From: Axinella damicornis
Lineage: Eukaryota; Porifera; Demospongiae; Axinellida; Axinellidae
Reading direction: 5' to 3'
Length of the DNA stretch: 64,000 nucleotides
Assembly (NCBI GenBank): GCA_963931865.1
Contig: OZ007513.1
Span: 3,636,098-3,700,097, forward strand
The translations under genes were made by a program, and so were the position numbers. The first letter of the stretch is position 1, and each line of letters opens with the position of its first letter. Below, piece after piece: positions 20,288 to 31,367 of the stretch. The notes beneath the pieces were generated by a model. The model did no database searches. It saw nothing but the letters and a program-made list of their open reading frames with translations, and was not told the origin of the DNA.

Positions 20288-22030
20288 TTTTTTTTTTCTT
20301 TTTTTTTTTTTTCTATGAAAGTTTATGCACAAAAAATGCATAGGACAATGCAATAGCCACTGGCTAATAATAGCATACCCAAGAACACAAAAGACTATAC
20401 TATATGGTACATATGGTTAACAAGAGATGATTTAAATACAGACAAAGTATTGGCATGAGTAATGTAATCTGGTAAATTATTCCAAACAGAACAAGTTTTA
20501 GGTACAAAGGAGTGAAAAAATGCGTTAGTATGAGCAAAGGGCTGGCAGTAGAGTAACTTGGATGATGATCTTAATGTGGTGGTCTTAGGCACAAACAGAT
20601 CGTAGGGGAAATAAACCAGTTCATGAACTACCTTGTACATGGTACACAAACTCAGGTAATTTCTGCGATCAACTAAGCTGGGTACATTAAAAAGATTGAG
20701 CAAATCGGCATAACCCAAGTCCCACTGTTTTGCACACATACGCAAAGCGAACTTCTGTACGCGTTCGAGCTGATCGATGTCCTTTTGCAAATGAGGATTC
20801 CAAACCTGGCTAGCATACTCAGTGTGTGGTCTTACCAAGGCAATATACAACTGGAACAGACTTTGTGGGCTTGTGTTCTGATAAAATCTCCTGTACAGTA
20901 ATCCAACCATCCTTTTAGCTCTAGAACAGATTTCATTTATGTGTTCTGACCAACATAGGGTCGATGTCAGGAGAACACCAAGGTATCTATAGGAGTGCAC
21001 TCTGTCTAGAGCAGAGGAACCCAGCTTCAGGGCAGGAGGATGTGATGGATCTTTCTTTCTGGAGAGCAGCATATATTTACATTTTGAGGAGCTAAAGGTA
21101 AGGTAGTTGGCAGTCACCCAATTGTTCAAACCATCAATATCATTTTGGAGATCTGCATAGTCAGCATTTGACTTGATGACCTTGAACAGCATCATGTCAT
21201 CAGCATACAGAGAAATCTCGGACCCTGGAGACAAATTAGTGTTTGCAATGCCATCAATATATATAAGGAATAAAAGGGGGCCCAAGACTGATCCCTGAGG
21301 TACTCCTGAGTCGACTGATGTGGTACCAGATGACTCGCCGTCCACTACCACCTTTTGTCTCCTTCCCATAAGGTAACTGCAAATCCATCTAGTCAAAACA
21401 GGGTTGAGGTTCAGTTGTTTGAGTTTCCCAAGTAGTGCTCTGTGGGGTACAGTGTCAAAAGCTTTTCTTAGATCAAAAAACACAGCACACACTTCTCTTC
21501 CTGCTTCCAACTGCTGAAACCACTTGTGGGTAGATGTTAATAATGCCGAAACTGTAGACTTTCCAGACTGAAAACCCCACTGGTCACTTGATATGGGGTG
21601 GTGTGAGGATAGATGTTCAGTGAGCAAAAAGTGCATATGATGTTCCAGAAGTTTACTGAGAATTGGGAGAAGTGAAATCGGTCGATAGTTGGGAGGGCTG
21701 GAATGATTGTTTGATTTAGGGACTGGAACTATGTTAGCCATTTTCCACATGGTTGGAAAGCAAGCAGACTTGATGGACAGGTTGAATAGCTCCGTAATAG
21801 ATGGGGCTATACTAGGAGCTACAGCCTTTAGCATCCTAGCTGAAATTCCATCTGGACCGTTGGATTTGGTTGTATCAAGTCTGTTAAGTAACCATTGCAC
21901 TTCATCAATTGTACATAGAAAGTCTTCGGGACATTGTTCTGTGTGATCTATCTCATCTAGATCTGGAAAGCCAAGAGGAGGTAAGGCGTGATTAAAGCAT
22001 TCACAGAAAACTTGATCAGTTCTCTTCGGG
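20288..22030 (-). mobile_element. 5'-truncated LINE with poly-A tail
   Basis: Minus strand. The tail is the T-rich run at 20,288-20,312. The body holds a long RT frame extending at its N-terminal side to about 22,027 (FCECFNHALPPLGFPDLDE before the first Met). The insertion interrupts a segment whose uninterrupted form is at about 4,536-4,560 (GTCAAG ... GGTGGAATTATTC), confirming both boundaries. The endonuclease is missing. Jockey/CR1-like from general RT style. Confidence 0.85.
20395..21900 (-). pseudogene. Reverse transcriptase of a jockey/CR1-like LINE
   Basis: 501 codons uninterrupted from the first Met, and open about 40 codons further upstream. RT motifs: KSNGPDGISARML, PVPKSNN and NYRPISLLPILSKLLE, WGFQSGKSTVSALLT, CAVFFDLRKAFDTVPHRALL (catalytic Asp), GVPQGSVLGPLLFLIYIDGI, SLYADDMMLFK (YADD pair), and a C-terminal QVWNPHLQKDIDQLERVQKF typical of this class. 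The RT is complete; the element lacks the endonuclease and ORF1, so it is marked as a dead copy, though this frame shows no internal damage, which suggests recent insertion. A partial relative lies at 8,010-8,412. Confidence 0.85.
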
Positions 22031-22660
22031 GGATGGAATTATTCATCATGTAATGTGAGCATGGTAACTCAAACTGTATCCTTGAGAGCAGAGACAACAA
22101 GAAGATGTACAATGATCCAACTCTAACGCAAGTGTATAGGACACGAGACAATAGGGCCGCATAGACGCACAACATACACCGGCACCCATAAGAGTGTACA
22201 CAATAACGTCAAAATTAAATGGTTATGCAACCCAATGTAATTATATATGTCCTGTTAATGTTCAGTTATGCTCACTCCATTACAATCACCTAAATAACTA
22301 GAGGTGCTCATGAGAGCACATACCCCGTGCATTACTGTTCAGTGCACTTTCGTTCGGCATCTTTGCGTAGCCTCTCTTTCTGTTCCGGGCTAGGCTGCCG
22401 TATGTCTGGCCTTGAAAGATGGCGTTCTAAGCCTCATACTTCAGACATGACACAGGTAGGCTACAGCACTAGCAGCATGCACGATGAGCTATACTAGCTA
22501 TAGTTGCTAGGTACGGAGAGCATACTAGCCATGACGAGTTAGCTGTGGCAGTAATGTTAGAAAGAGGGTGTGGTTAAGTTGATAAATTAGAATTTTGGAG
22601 TTTCGCTCGCTTTTCTGTGCCTCTCGCCCCTTACCCCCTGCTGCGCATGCGCACAGGGTA
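22031..22660. other. Duplicated tail plus unassigned sequence
   Basis: The first 240 bases continue the block shared with 4,560-4,800. A plus-strand stretch near 22,400-22,454 (MSGLERWRSKPHTSDMTQ, then CAG/GTAGGC) resembles a small exon with donor, but nothing downstream supports a gene. Confidence 0.35.
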
Positions 22661-23365
22661 ATTAAGATCATCCAATTTCAGAACGTACAGTAGCAACTAT
22701 AAATCTTAGGCCTCTACCCAAGGACACTTTCTGGTCTGGTCTAAAAGCAAATTGCCCTTTGCCAGCCCATTGGTGTTGATTACTTTTAGCAACTACTTGA
22801 CTAAGCAAGACTTCAAAAGGTTTCTCAGTGGTATGAATCTCATTATATATATGCACCCCTCTTAAACAAATTTCTGGGGAGAACACTGCAGGCTATTCAA
22901 TTAATTATCACTTGGATGATTAGCCAAGTATTGCATTCAAATCCTCCAAGTGAAGAAGAGACAGTAGCAACTACGGAATATCCAATTATGGATGATTAGG
23001 AACTCAAAATTTATCATCCAATCAGGATGGTCAGTAAGCTATGGATGATGATTTGCACTATATATTAACAAAAGGTCTAATGCGACCATTCTCCTCTCCC
23101 TATCACCCTGCTGTATACGGTCTCTCAGCTCTTCAGCGACATTTTGTCAGTATCGGAAAATCGGTACATCATGTCATTGTCAACACATATCAAGACAATG
23201 ACAAACGCCTCAGATATTCTGTTCCCTTCTTGTACGATTGGAAGATTGATGCACAAGTGTCAGTGAGCGTGTCTATGTCTCCATGTTGGAGGTCTATCAC
23301 TCGGCCAAACGCGACAGCTAGAATAGTTTCCATGGTGAAAGAACCGTGGGTCCTGCATGCATGTA

Positions 23366-23715
23366 CTTCCGCTGCCAGAGAGTTGGCAGAACCAATCAGA
23401 TTTCAGAATGCTGTGACATGACAACAGAAAACCGAATTGCGTCCTGTGTCCAAACGTCGCAGTCGCACCCATTCATCACAATAGTTGATCGCTCGATCGC
23501 GCTAGCGTATGTGCTCTGCATGATGACTTTCATTTGTTCGTCTTCTGCTTCCCTTCCGTTGCAGACCGTTCTCAGCTGGTGGAAATATCATAAGTATCAT
23601 GTGGACTTCACCGCTCGAATGCGATATGCAATTATCGTGACGTTACATCCACATACAGTTTGAACTCGCGGAAGTTGCCAGGCCGTTTCTCCCACATGGC
23701 CTGGGAACACGGCTA
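23366..23715. mobile_element. 5'-truncated copy of the 414-bp TAGCCTCG-family element
   Basis: Matches the internal and right part of 3,214-3,627 from ACTTCCGCTGCCAGAGAG to CTGGGAACACGGCTA. The 9-mer GACTAACAT follows it (23,716-23,724), the same 9-mer that precedes the left tips at 3,214 and 50,353. Confidence 0.65.
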
Positions 23716-24737
23716 GACTAACATAAGAAGTCACATGACCATTCATTCAAGTCACATGACCGGTTCCTAAAGTCACGTGACTGTTCAATAAGTCACATGA
23801 TTACAGTCTGATTGTACAATTGTAGGGTGGGCTGGAGAGTATAGGCATTACCATACTATAATGGTACATGTACATGTGTAGGTGTCACATGACTAGTACA
23901 ATAAGTCACATGACCACAAACTAGTTAGTCTTCTAGTAATCCTCTAGTAATCAATACTAATTCTCTAGTGACTGATCACCAGTAAGCAATGAGCTCGAGG
24001 CAGGTGTCCAAGAATTTTCATGGCAAAATAAGGCTGTAGCATTGAACAGTGAAAATGACCAATCACATGCCCACCTGTTCCATCTCATTCCAGTCGATCG
24101 ATCACCTGACTCCCCACGACCAACACCATTGGGTGGAACAATTCCTGGTAGGATGAAAGGGATCTCCATTGTCAGAATTGAAAGCATACACTGTCAAACT
24201 GGTTTTGATTGCATCAATACATTAAGATTTTAACGTGCGTGTGTGTGTGGGTGTGTCTGTGCGTGACGGAAGTGGGATGTTCGTGGGGCGGGACTAGACT
24301 AGTGACACGCTACCTTCGTACTTCCAAACCTCGAACTCCGCGAAGAATGTTCAAGAACATTGGGCTGCGCTGGTGCTACAAGTGGAAGTAATCAGTGAGC
24401 AGCAGCTGAAGCGGACGCAAATGGTGAGCAGCAGTTGAAGTGGATCAATGCAATCGCGTGAATCAGGGAGCAGTAGCTCCGCACAGAGAGCTGTCGAGCG
24501 CCGGATTACTCACGTATGTGAGCAAGGGGGAAGTAGCTAAGCGAGCAAAGCTACTTGTATAAATATGTTTCCAGATTTTGAAGGCAAATTGTGTACGAAT
24601 AATTGCAAGTGCATAACTATAGCCTTGCGCTTGGCCTCAGTGTGCAAACTCGCAATCGTTAAACACTCCCAATCACTACCAGTCCTGAAGAATAATACAT
24701 AGTCATAGTATTATCAATATACGGCTACGAACTTCCA

Positions 24738-25235
24738 AGCGAACTGTCTCCTCCCTCCTTCTCCTTTCCTCCCTGCCTCCTTCCCTCTCCTTCCCACCCT
24801 CCTCCCTCCCTCCCTCCCTCCTCCTCCCTCCCCCTCCCTCCCTCCTACCTCCCTCCCTCCTCCTCCCTCCCCCCTCCCTGCCTCCTCCCTCCCTCCCTCT
24901 CAAAGTCCTTTAATTTGACCACAATACATACCACAATACATACCACAATACGACCGACCATCGCAGACCCAAGCCTGAAGGCATCAAAGGGTTTCCTCAC
25001 TGCCTCTGTCATCATATACTTCCCATATGCATCCACATAGTGATGCCTGTTCTCCGTGGTTACGGGAATGTTGGCTCCACCTGGTACTAGGTCAATAGAC
25101 TGTACTTCTCCAAAGTCAGATCGGGAGATCTGCATATGGAGGGAGGAGGGAGGGACAAAGGGTGGAGAGGGGGGGGGGGGGGGGGGGGGGGATGAAGGGT
25201 GGAGAGGAGGAGGGAGGGAGGGATGAAGGGAGGAG
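24738..25235. repeat. Pyrimidine (CCTCCCT) and purine (GGGAGGA) tracts flanking about 235 bp
   Basis: CCCTCC-type repeats at 24,748-24,900 and GAGGGAGGG/poly-G at 25,139-25,233 surround a short unique segment (ACCACAATACATACC to ATCTGCATATGGAGG). Equivalent tract pairs occur at 41,016-41,236 / 41,456-41,510 and 56,204-56,367 / 56,600-56,740. Mirror-like purine and pyrimidine tracts of this kind can form triplex DNA; this is inference. Confidence 0.8.
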
Positions 25236-25484
25236 AGGAAAAGGCCATGCGGAAGTACTCAGTCATGTGGTTTTGTGACGTCAATGCAGTCGCTCTGTAG
25301 TTAGAATAATTGTGCTTAGGTGGCCAATCAGTTACGGATGGGGCCTGGGAACATCGATTTACGGCAATACCGAAGAGGTCCACCACTCTTCTGTTAGCAG
25401 CCCCGATGTCGGGGGTTAGGGGACGTCACTGACTGCTTGAAGGTAGGGTTACACGACGAATAGTACAGAATGGAGCATTTATCT

Positions 25485-26113
25485 TCAATTTGTCTGATAA
25501 AATTGCATTCTTAGCGCAATCTGCGAAGAACCAGATGTTCTCTGCCGGTGGGCGTGGACGTCTGGGCATGAGACTAGTAAATTACTAGTTGATGTTATGC
25601 CGAGAGGCATCGACATGGTCTCAGCCTCTGGGCTGTGCCTACTAAATGGTTGACCAAATTTGGGTTTGCACCAAACATACACATGGGTTGAAGTGTGGAC
25701 TTTTCGGTACAGTTCCGGTAGGCATACTACCAATGGGTTTTCAGGGCTGGATTTTACAGAAATGAGGGCCTCAGTTGATTCAAATGCTGGAACAATTAAC
25801 TTTTGTGTTTGGGCAATTTGGATGTATGCCGCATATATCTGTACTTGCTCCCTCTTCCTGCTCCAATTTCTTCCAATTTGGAAGATAGCTACGGCTGAGC
25901 AGTAACGTTTAGCCTCTGAGTGATCTAATACAAGCACAACCTGTCAGCTCTGGTGGACAACAAATGCTTTCTCCTCAGCATTCCAGTTCCGGAAATGTGT
26001 ATAATATATTATGTCTGTCTTACCACATGCACATGAACCGCAAGGTCTGTTGGGATTGAATTTTGAGAAGACGAGGTGTCTCCTTGCTCCAGCTCCACAT
26101 TGCCTGGTGGCCA
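25485..26113 (-). CDS. Unrecognised two-exon gene model
   Basis: Minus strand. An ATG at about 26,113 opens MATRQCGAGARRHLVFSKFN then PNRPCGSCAC and meets a GTAAGA donor at about 26,019. After an intron of roughly 100 bases ending TTGTGCTTGTATTAG, the frame resumes DHSEAKRYCSAVAIFQIGRN and stays open to about 25,485 (phase 1 on both sides). Total about 175 codons. No known domain was recognised; the first exon is Cys/Arg-rich with a CGSCAC cluster. No second copy is in the window, so conservation cannot be judged. The model rests on frame length and splice-site fit. Confidence 0.35.
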
Positions 26114-26831
26114 TGATCTTCTACCTGAAGTTTATAATTCAAGTGTTCAAACTTCACAGTGCACCCAGTTTATAGCTAGCGCTAGCTATTTTGCTATTGA
26201 ATTCATAGGAAATTTGCATACATTCTTTAAACTCACCTCCTGTTGTATGTGAATATGGGACAGTTAATGTCAAGTGGTTTCTTGCATTGCCAGGTACAGT
26301 TCTTGCAGCAACTCAAGTGTGAAACGTGGGGGAGCTCAAAAACGGAAATGTGCAAAAGCATTCCAGAGCATAACCGAATACTGCATGTTTATATTCATTG
26401 TACTGTATCTCCTTGACTATTTTGAATTAGAACGTGCAACAACGACGGTTGTGTAGCAAATTTTGTCGGCTAATGGTATATAAAATTTGGCAGCCTAATA
26501 CGCAACAATGGGGAATTGGAATTCCGGAAGTTAAGTTATAAATGCTGAAACACCTTCCGGTGCGTGGGAAAAATTTTTCCACAACGTGGTATTGCGCAAT
26601 AACCGGAAGGCTTGCAAATTTTGAAGTACATATATTTTTTTCTATATGTATGAAATTTTACAGCGAAATAAAAGTGATACAACCAAAACAGCACCTGCAT
26701 GCAGGCTGAAACTGAATGATACAAAACAACCAACCAAATGCATATATGGTAAAGGTAAATGGATAAATTATTATTAAAAAAGTATAAAAATATATATTAG
26801 AGCATAGTGACATGACTTGCGAAAGTGAAAG
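26114..26831. other. No gene recognised
   Basis: AT-rich sequence with a 60-codon frame at 26,274 lacking domain features. The last part is the 3' flank of the minus-strand ORF that follows. Confidence 0.4.
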
Positions 26832-27599
26832 TCAGACGAGGCCATCCACCCTGGTGGGGGCTACTGGCTGGCGCCTAATCCACAGGGAGGCATTCCCTTT
26901 CCACAGTGAGATGGAGATGCGCTGGAAGAGGTGGCGAGTGCTGTCGGCTGGGGGATTGCCAAGACGCTGTCCCTGGAGGCGGCCGATGCTTTTGATGGTC
27001 TCAATGGCCAGCTGACTCAACCCACCAAGGCTCTCCACCACAAGTGGGATAAAATTCACCCCAACTCCTCGGCAGATGGCGGCATGAGCAGCCATCTTTC
27101 TTTCCTCTCCCACCTGCAGGGCATGTCCCGGGGTGATAGAAGCTCCCAGAAGGGTTTGTTGCTGCATGGTGGAGATCACAGTTACGTCCAAAGCTGCGGG
27201 CTGACCCCTCTTCCAATTTGGCAGGTACACGTCAGCTGGGTGGGTGCTGGAGCCGGGGATCAGTGAAGGTGCCTCCTTCAGTGGCGCAAGAGCAGCAGAT
27301 TGTGCTGCAGAGAAAACTGCGTCTCTAATGGAGTCGTGTCGGTGAATGCGATCACCGTTCCCACCACAGCCCACCTGGTGGTCCCCATAGGCGTCACAAG
27401 CCCCCCGGCACACTGGGCAGGCAGCACCCTCCTCCCCCATCCTTAGACCAAGCCAGTACTGTAGGCACAACCTGAATTCTTTATCTTGGAAGTGGAGCCC
27501 AAGTGTTGAGGAGGGGATCACATTCAGCCAGTCACCTGCATGTGGGAGGGAGGTGGAGAGGGCCAGGGCGTTGGATCTGATGTCAGGAGCCGAAGACAA
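26832..27599 (-). pseudogene. C-terminal CCHC plus restriction-like endonuclease fragment of a retroelement
   Basis: 255 codons. CPVCRGACDAYGDHQVGC gives a C-x2-C-x8-H-x4-C knuckle, followed by DRIHRHDSIRDAV and later HPADVYLPNWKRGQPAALDV. This order (CCHC, RHD-like helix, then [R/H]P-[A/x]-D ... hydrophobic-D-V) resembles the R2-type restriction-like endonuclease placed C-terminally in early-branching non-LTR retrotransposons. The canonical RPD reads HPAD. No reverse transcriptase lies upstream: the frame ends at about 27,600 next to a GCCTGGGAACGAGGCTA tip (27,643-27,660). Most likely a 5'-truncated or domesticated tail. Confidence 0.5.
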
Positions 27600-28086
27600 A
27601 ATAAAAATTGCGGTAGTTTTCGTCGGCGCGCGTAAGGGGAGGAGCCTGGGAACGAGGCTATAGCATATACGGTTGCGGTTCGCTAACCGACAACTCTGCG
27701 TACTCGTGCCTCGTGTTTGGGACTATGACTCCGAAGCGGAACCAGACTCTGGGATCGCACCAAATACGCCCCGCCCCATGACACTTACGGAGGTATATAG
27801 GTGAGACGTAAGACGACCAAGTCCGAAGTCTAGCTCCACGCTCGTCTGGCTACAGCGCTCAAAGACGCTCGCGCGCAAGACCGAATCATGAACTGTACAT
27901 TGAGGTAGCTATCTAGTCTATATCTACTATAGCTATGATGCTAAATGTATGACGCTGTAACTACATGAAATTAATTTTTACAGGTGTATATGTAAAATTT
28001 ACAGGTGTATAAGTGAAATAAATCCCCTTCAATTAGCCAATCATATCGCAGTATTTCATTGAAGTATAGTATAAGTATACGTAAAT
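27600..28086. other. No gene recognised
   Basis: Carries a one-sided TAGCCTCG-family tip (GCCTGGGAACGAGGCTA near 27,645). The remainder, including AT-rich sequence near 27,900-28,080, has no supported feature. Confidence 0.4.
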
Positions 28087-28433
28087 ATGATCTCAGTAAC
28101 GCCTAGCGCCTCAGCCAAGTGCAAAGTGCCGACTGTTACCTCATCTTCAAGTGCCTCACAGGCTCACTTCTCCCGCCGCGTCGCCTCTCCCAAGTGCCGA
28201 CCGTTACCTCAAGTGCCTCACGCATCGCCTCTCGCAAGTATCATTCTGCCTCCCCTCTTCCGGGTGCCGTGACGCCACTTCAGACTTCAGGTTGGTGTGA
28301 GGTTTTTAAGTCCCCCTCTGTATATTTCTCCCCCTTCCCATTTTCTTACTCACTCTGCCTTGGCACTTTTGAAACCTTACTCTCCTCCTTTTTTTCACTC
28401 TCTCTGTACAGGCCAAATCTTTGACTGTGGGCC
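28087..28433 (+). promoter_or_regulatory. Leader region of kinase-like copy 1, with probable 5'UTR intron
   Basis: Contains CAAGTGCCGACYGTTACCTC units repeated within the leader. Further on, a likely donor (ACTTCAG/GTTGGTG near 28,292) and a strong acceptor (TTTTTTTCACTCTCTCTGTACAG, about 28,410) flank a short putative 5'UTR intron just before the start codon. The same layout precedes copy 2. Confidence 0.45.
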
Positions 28434-29886
28434 ATGGCAAGTTTTGGCCAAGACCGGGCCATTTATTTGAAACCTTCGTCAGCAAGTGCACATTCGAAAG
28501 CCGTAGACATCACAGAACAACCCATATTCAGGGGCTATGGAAAAGGGCTTAATAAAGCAGACTTAAATGAATGTTATTCCCTTGAAGATCTCGTACATAG
28601 CATGAATTCAAAAGGAAGCAGTCCTAAGCCAGAACAAGGTGCTTTGAGATATAATGAGAAAATGGCTAAATGGGCTCTTGATGCTTTCTTCACCAGCGAA
28701 AAACTCAAAGTCCATGTTGTTGTTGACGAGGAAGTGCCAGGCCTACGTCATCTGCATCCCCTCCAAAATTCATCTCAGAAAAGAGCTGATGTGACAGTCT
28801 ATGATGTCAGTAGGACACAGGTGCTCCTTCAGGTAGAGGTACAGTCATCTCCCATGCGGGAGACTGTGATCAAGTCTATTCATGGTGCTGCTGACATATT
28901 GCGCTTTCTCCGTAACAGTGATGTGAATTTTAAGGAGTTTATCGTTTTTGCATTTCCAAAGTGGGGTGAAAAAAAATGTGCTGTGAAGATAACGGTCATC
29001 TGGAAGAATCTGCATTTCACCTATCATTTGCAGGTTTTGACCACACCTTCTCAACTCTGGGGGGAGATATAGCAGTGTTGTTGAAAAGCAACGACGAGAG
29101 GTTCCAATTCTACCCAACCTTAGTGTCAGCCCTCCTTTCCTTATGCCTCTTTCGTCTTACGATCTGGGACAATTTGGGCCAAGTGCAACGCAGCTGCAGT
29201 CAGTCTATCATATCGTGATTGATGATGGTAGTAATGTCCACAAGCTAGTCACACAATCAAGTGAAAGGGACAGTCTCAAAGATTTGACAATTCTAGTCTT
29301 CGAAAGACGCTTAAATCCCCACCACTTTATTGTGCCTGCTAAAGGAGCAATTAGGGATGTATTTACGTATCCCAAAGTGTTTTATGGTCCGTTGAACCGA
29401 ATCGAGGCTCGTCGGTGCCTGAGAACACTGGTGATGAAGATCGATGATGCTCTAACTGAACTTCACAGTATCGGACTCGCACACACTGATATTCGTCTCC
29501 CCAACATCTGCTTCAACCGTGCGTATGATGCCATCCTGATAGACTTGGACAGGTGCGTGTTCTGGAACGAGTACCCTGCAGCTGCCATGAGTTTTGAGGG
29601 AATAAGCTGCATGTACGAGACGCCAAAGACAATTGCAGAAGAAGATTTTAATGGTCAGCATTTGGACTACATACAGTTGGGCTGGCTGGTGGCGTGGGTG
29701 TTATCAGAAGACTCAGACTACCACACCAGGGAGTGGATGGAACAAAACCAGTGCATCACTAATGACAAGTTTGTGTCAACCCTTGTCTGCTATGGCATCT
29801 ATGACGCATCTGCCCTTCATACCTCAGATGTTGTCATTGACACTGACAGCTGCGAGTTTGCTAACGTTTTCCAAGAAAGAATGTAA
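28434..29886 (+). pseudogene. REase-like/kinase-like protein, copy 1, frameshifted
   Basis: Tandem paralogue of the intact gene at 31,368. The N-terminal frame (212 codons) matches it through LQVLTTPSQLWGEI and then hits TAG. The C-terminal frame, shifted by one base, continues from VVEKQRREVPILPN to the end (FANVFQERM). The lesion is a one-base gain plus substitutions near 29,068-29,076 (GAGATATAGCAGTG versus GAGATAGGGCATG in copy 2). The kinase-like motifs HTDIRLPN and LIDLDRC are retained. Either a recent pseudogene or a sequencing error at one base. Confidence 0.7.
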
Positions 29887-30966
29887 ATGGATTGTCGTTT
29901 GCATTGTTATGGAAATTTAATTGTGTTGTCACTACATTGCGTTAAATTGAATTATAATTTCTCGTGATTCATGTAAGAACAGACCTGATCCCGGTTTTGA
30001 ATTCATAGCCATTCTATCATGTCCAAGAAATGATTTCAACAGTTTCTAAAAAAAAAACATGCAGAGCACTCTCATGAGCACAATCATGCATGTGCACTCT
30101 GGAGGGGGTTTGAGGGAATGACTGGGTTTAATGATACTAGAAATACAATTCCTCGATGCTCTGAACTCATTCCTCAAATGCTATTGTAATTCAAATTGCT
30201 TAGAGGTGTTCTGTAGAGGCACAACTCCTCAAGTACAACTGTGCGTGGTTTGAGGGGGATGAACTATCGATGGTCGAACAGTTAATGTAGAGTAAATCGA
30301 TCATCCCAGAGGCATGACTCCTAAAGTACAACTGCTGTTAGAGTTGGTTCGGGTGGTTTCAAGTGGGATGAACATATCCTGGAGGCACAATTCCTCAACT
30401 TCAACTTCCGTTTGAGTATAGATGAGCCAACTTCCCACCACACCTGTTGAAAAATATTCATTGAGCCAACTTTTGGTTTGCATTACAGTTACCATAAGTG
30501 TAGGGGCTCACTTAATCTCCCCGTGACATACCGTTGTCCCACATAAGGATGGTAAAATTTGAGTATAAATACTGGGCCATATTATAAGTCAGACTTATAC
30601 CTGTCCCAACACGTGTGTCCCAAGCATTATACACTTCGCACACAAGACATAATTATATCGCATCCGTGTATTATTGTCAACGGAAACCGAAGAACAGAAA
30701 AAACGGGGTAGGCCTGGGGACGAGGCTAATAATTGTTGTCCCAAGCATAACGCTTGGTACGATTCTCAAGTCGGTAGCTATACCCTACCCTGTATGGGTG
30801 GGGCAAAATGAATCTTTGAACCTGTGGTCTTTTCCTTTCCTGATCGGTTGCTGAACCTGAACGAGCGATAACCACACAACTCTCCACCAGTGCACCAGCC
30901 AGAGATCCGTCGACACCGGTCGAGTACGGGGAGCCCCTGTTGTAACGTTGTTGTGTCAAAGTTCAT
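29887..30966. repeat. 3' flank of copy 1, duplicated at 32,808-33,390
   Basis: The first 550 bases match the 3' flank of copy 2 (CACTCTCATGAGCACAATCA, GGAGGCACAATTCCTCAA), so the tandem unit includes it. Recurrent AGAGGCACAACTCCTCAAGT phrases repeat within the flank. Near 30,685-30,728 lies a one-sided fold-back tip. No gene. Confidence 0.5.
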
Positions 30967-31367
30967 GTGGGTTTACTGCGCATGCGTACGTTACATTCAA
31001 TCACATTACATGACGTCTCAGCCAAGTGCAAAGTGCCGACTGTTACCTCATCTTCAAGTGCCTCACAGGCTCACTTCTCCCGCCGCGTCGCCTCTCCCAA
31101 ATGCCGACCGTTACCTCAAGTGCCTCACTTCTCCCGCCGCGTCGCCTCTCCCAAGTACCATTCTGCCTCCCCTCTTCCGGGTGCCGTGACCGCCACTTCG
31201 CCTAACCAGACTTCAGGTTGGTGTGAGGTTTTTAAGTCCCCCCCCCCCCCCCCCCTCTCTATATTTCTCCCCCTTCCCATTTTCTTACTCACTCTGCCTT
31301 GGCACTTTTGAAACTTACTCCTTTTTTTTCACTCTCTCTGTACAGGCCAAATCTTTGACTGTGGGCC
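30967..31367 (+). promoter_or_regulatory. Leader region of kinase-like copy 2
   Basis: Has the repeated CTTCTCCCGCCGCGTCGCCT unit (twice here; the second is shortened to CGCATCGCCTCTCGC in copy 1), a poly-C run at about 31,239-31,255, a candidate donor CAG/GTTGGTG and the acceptor CTCTCTCTGTACAG at about 31,345. An open frame runs through the repeats (SQAHFSRRVASPKCRPLPQ), but joining it to the main frame across the putative intron does not give a continuous reading, so it is treated as untranslated. Confidence 0.4.

Larger units (their letters stand above)
22660..25480. repeat. Segmental duplication block, copy 1 (matches 38,860-41,640)
   Basis: Starts near ATCATCCAATTTCAGAACGT in both copies and runs past the CATGTGGTTTTGTGACGTC region. 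It contains the truncated TIR element ending at 23,715, a GT-rich microsatellite near 24,237, pyrimidine tracts and no supported gene. A 126-codon frame at 23,041 is shortened in the other copy and is not called. Confidence 0.7.

Noticed and set aside
23041..23421. 126-codon ORF in the duplicated block
   Set aside because: Paralogue at 39,223 loses the start and terminates earlier; no domain; largely repeat sequence.
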